64,000 nt of DNA. It comes from Buttiauxella sp. A111 (GTDB lineage: Bacteria; Pseudomonadota; Gammaproteobacteria; Enterobacterales; Enterobacteriaceae). The stretch is taken from contig NZ_BJFN01000002.1 in assembly GCF_014189855.1 (NCBI RefSeq), forward strand, positions 496,001 through 560,000. Reading direction: 5' to 3'. Under the pieces are notes generated by a model. That model saw nothing but the letters and a program-made list of their open reading frames with translations, was not told the DNA's origin and made no database searches. The position numbers and the translations under genes were made by a program. The stretch's first letter is position 1; each line of letters starts with the position of its first letter. Positions 63,721 through 64,000 of the stretch are shown in pieces.

Positions 63721-64000
63721 GGAAAAGACATATAACCCGCAAGATATCGAACAGCCGCTTTACGAGCACTGGGAACAGCAGGGCTACTTTAAGCCAAATG
63801 GCGACACCAGCCAGGAAAGCTTCTGCATCATGATCCCGCCGCCGAACGTTACCGGCAGCTTGCATATGGGTCACGCCTTCCAGCAGACGATCATGGACAC
63901 CATGATTCGTTACCAGCGCATGCAGGGTAAAAACACCCTGTGGCAGGCGGGGACTGACCACGCCGGCATCGCGACCCAGATGGTCGTAGAGCGCAAAATT
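63721..64000 (+). CDS. valS: Valyl-tRNA synthetase ValS, N-terminal part
   Basis: Class I aminoacyl-tRNA synthetase; about 93 residues are visible before the right edge. The N-terminus [20 protein letters not shown] and the class I HIGH motif as HMGH, preceded by PPPNVTGSL, identify it. The frame is open to the edge. Probably co-transcribed with holC. Confidence 0.97.

Overview
The window is chromosomal DNA from a member of the Enterobacteriaceae that is not E. coli. Most proteins resemble E. coli K-12 proteins that I recognise from memory (PrfC, RsmC, OsmY, AscFBG, Aer, ProP, LsrACDBFG/RK, FadH, RlmG, LptFG, PepA, HolC), but the gene order is different. The ERIC repeats are typical of enterobacteria. 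I cannot name the genus from sequence alone. There is no CRISPR array, no recognisable prophage, no transposase and no known defence cassette. No wholly new system stands out. The most unusual material lies between and upstream of genes.

Layout. (1) 1-9.5 kb: the 5' part of a CNT-family nucleoside transporter gene behind a CRP-type promoter, then yjjV-yjjU, ytjA, osmY, prfC, yjjG, rimI-holD and, divergently, rsmC with three tandem tRNA-Leu(CAG) genes. (2) 9.5-12 kb: a Fur-box membrane protein gene (YjjZ-like), a membrane diguanylate cyclase, and fhuF with its own Fur box. (3) 12-23 kb: an orphan CelB-type PTS IIC with a short upstream ORF and LacI-type operators, a YbaK-like protein, two RcsB/LuxR-type regulators (bglJ- and yjjQ-like), a pobA-pobR pair for 4-hydroxybenzoate, yjjP-yjjB, a TetR regulator where E. 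coli has dnaT-dnaC, yjjA, a methyltransferase and a lone rfbC. (4) 23-41 kb: the ascFB/ascG aryl-beta-glucoside locus, curA, aer behind a flagellar sigma-28 promoter, proP, a five-gene peptide/nickel-type ABC importer, a DgcZ-like zinc-sensing cyclase, patA behind a sigma-54/NtrC-type promoter, and a GT17-type glycosyltransferase. (5) 41-51 kb: the complete AI-2 uptake and processing locus lsrACDBFG / lsrRK, then a RafY-like porin. (6) 51.6-64 kb: fadH, rlmG, ygjP, a one-chain DhaK-DhaL dihydroxyacetone kinase, yjgR, lptF-lptG, pepA, holC and the start of valS.

How it fits together. Conserved housekeeping blocks (translation factors, rRNA methyltransferases, replication clamp-loader subunits HolD and HolC, LPS export) form a scaffold. 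Catabolic and signalling cargo sits between them: aryl-beta-glucosides, 4-hydroxybenzoate, AI-2, putrescine, dihydroxyacetone, unsaturated fatty acids and peptides. Two diguanylate cyclases and Aer tie the region to motility and biofilm choices.

Intergenic spaces carry six ERIC elements. Two of these hold the same roughly 70-nt multi-hairpin cassette on opposite arms, with compensatory base changes. Two blocks of another GC-rich palindromic repeat lie between the substrate-binding protein and permease genes of the ABC importer, and between pepA and holC. Several regulatory sites are readable directly: a class II CRP promoter, Fur boxes, sigma-28, sigma-54 plus NtrC, AscG-type operators and a FadR-type operator.
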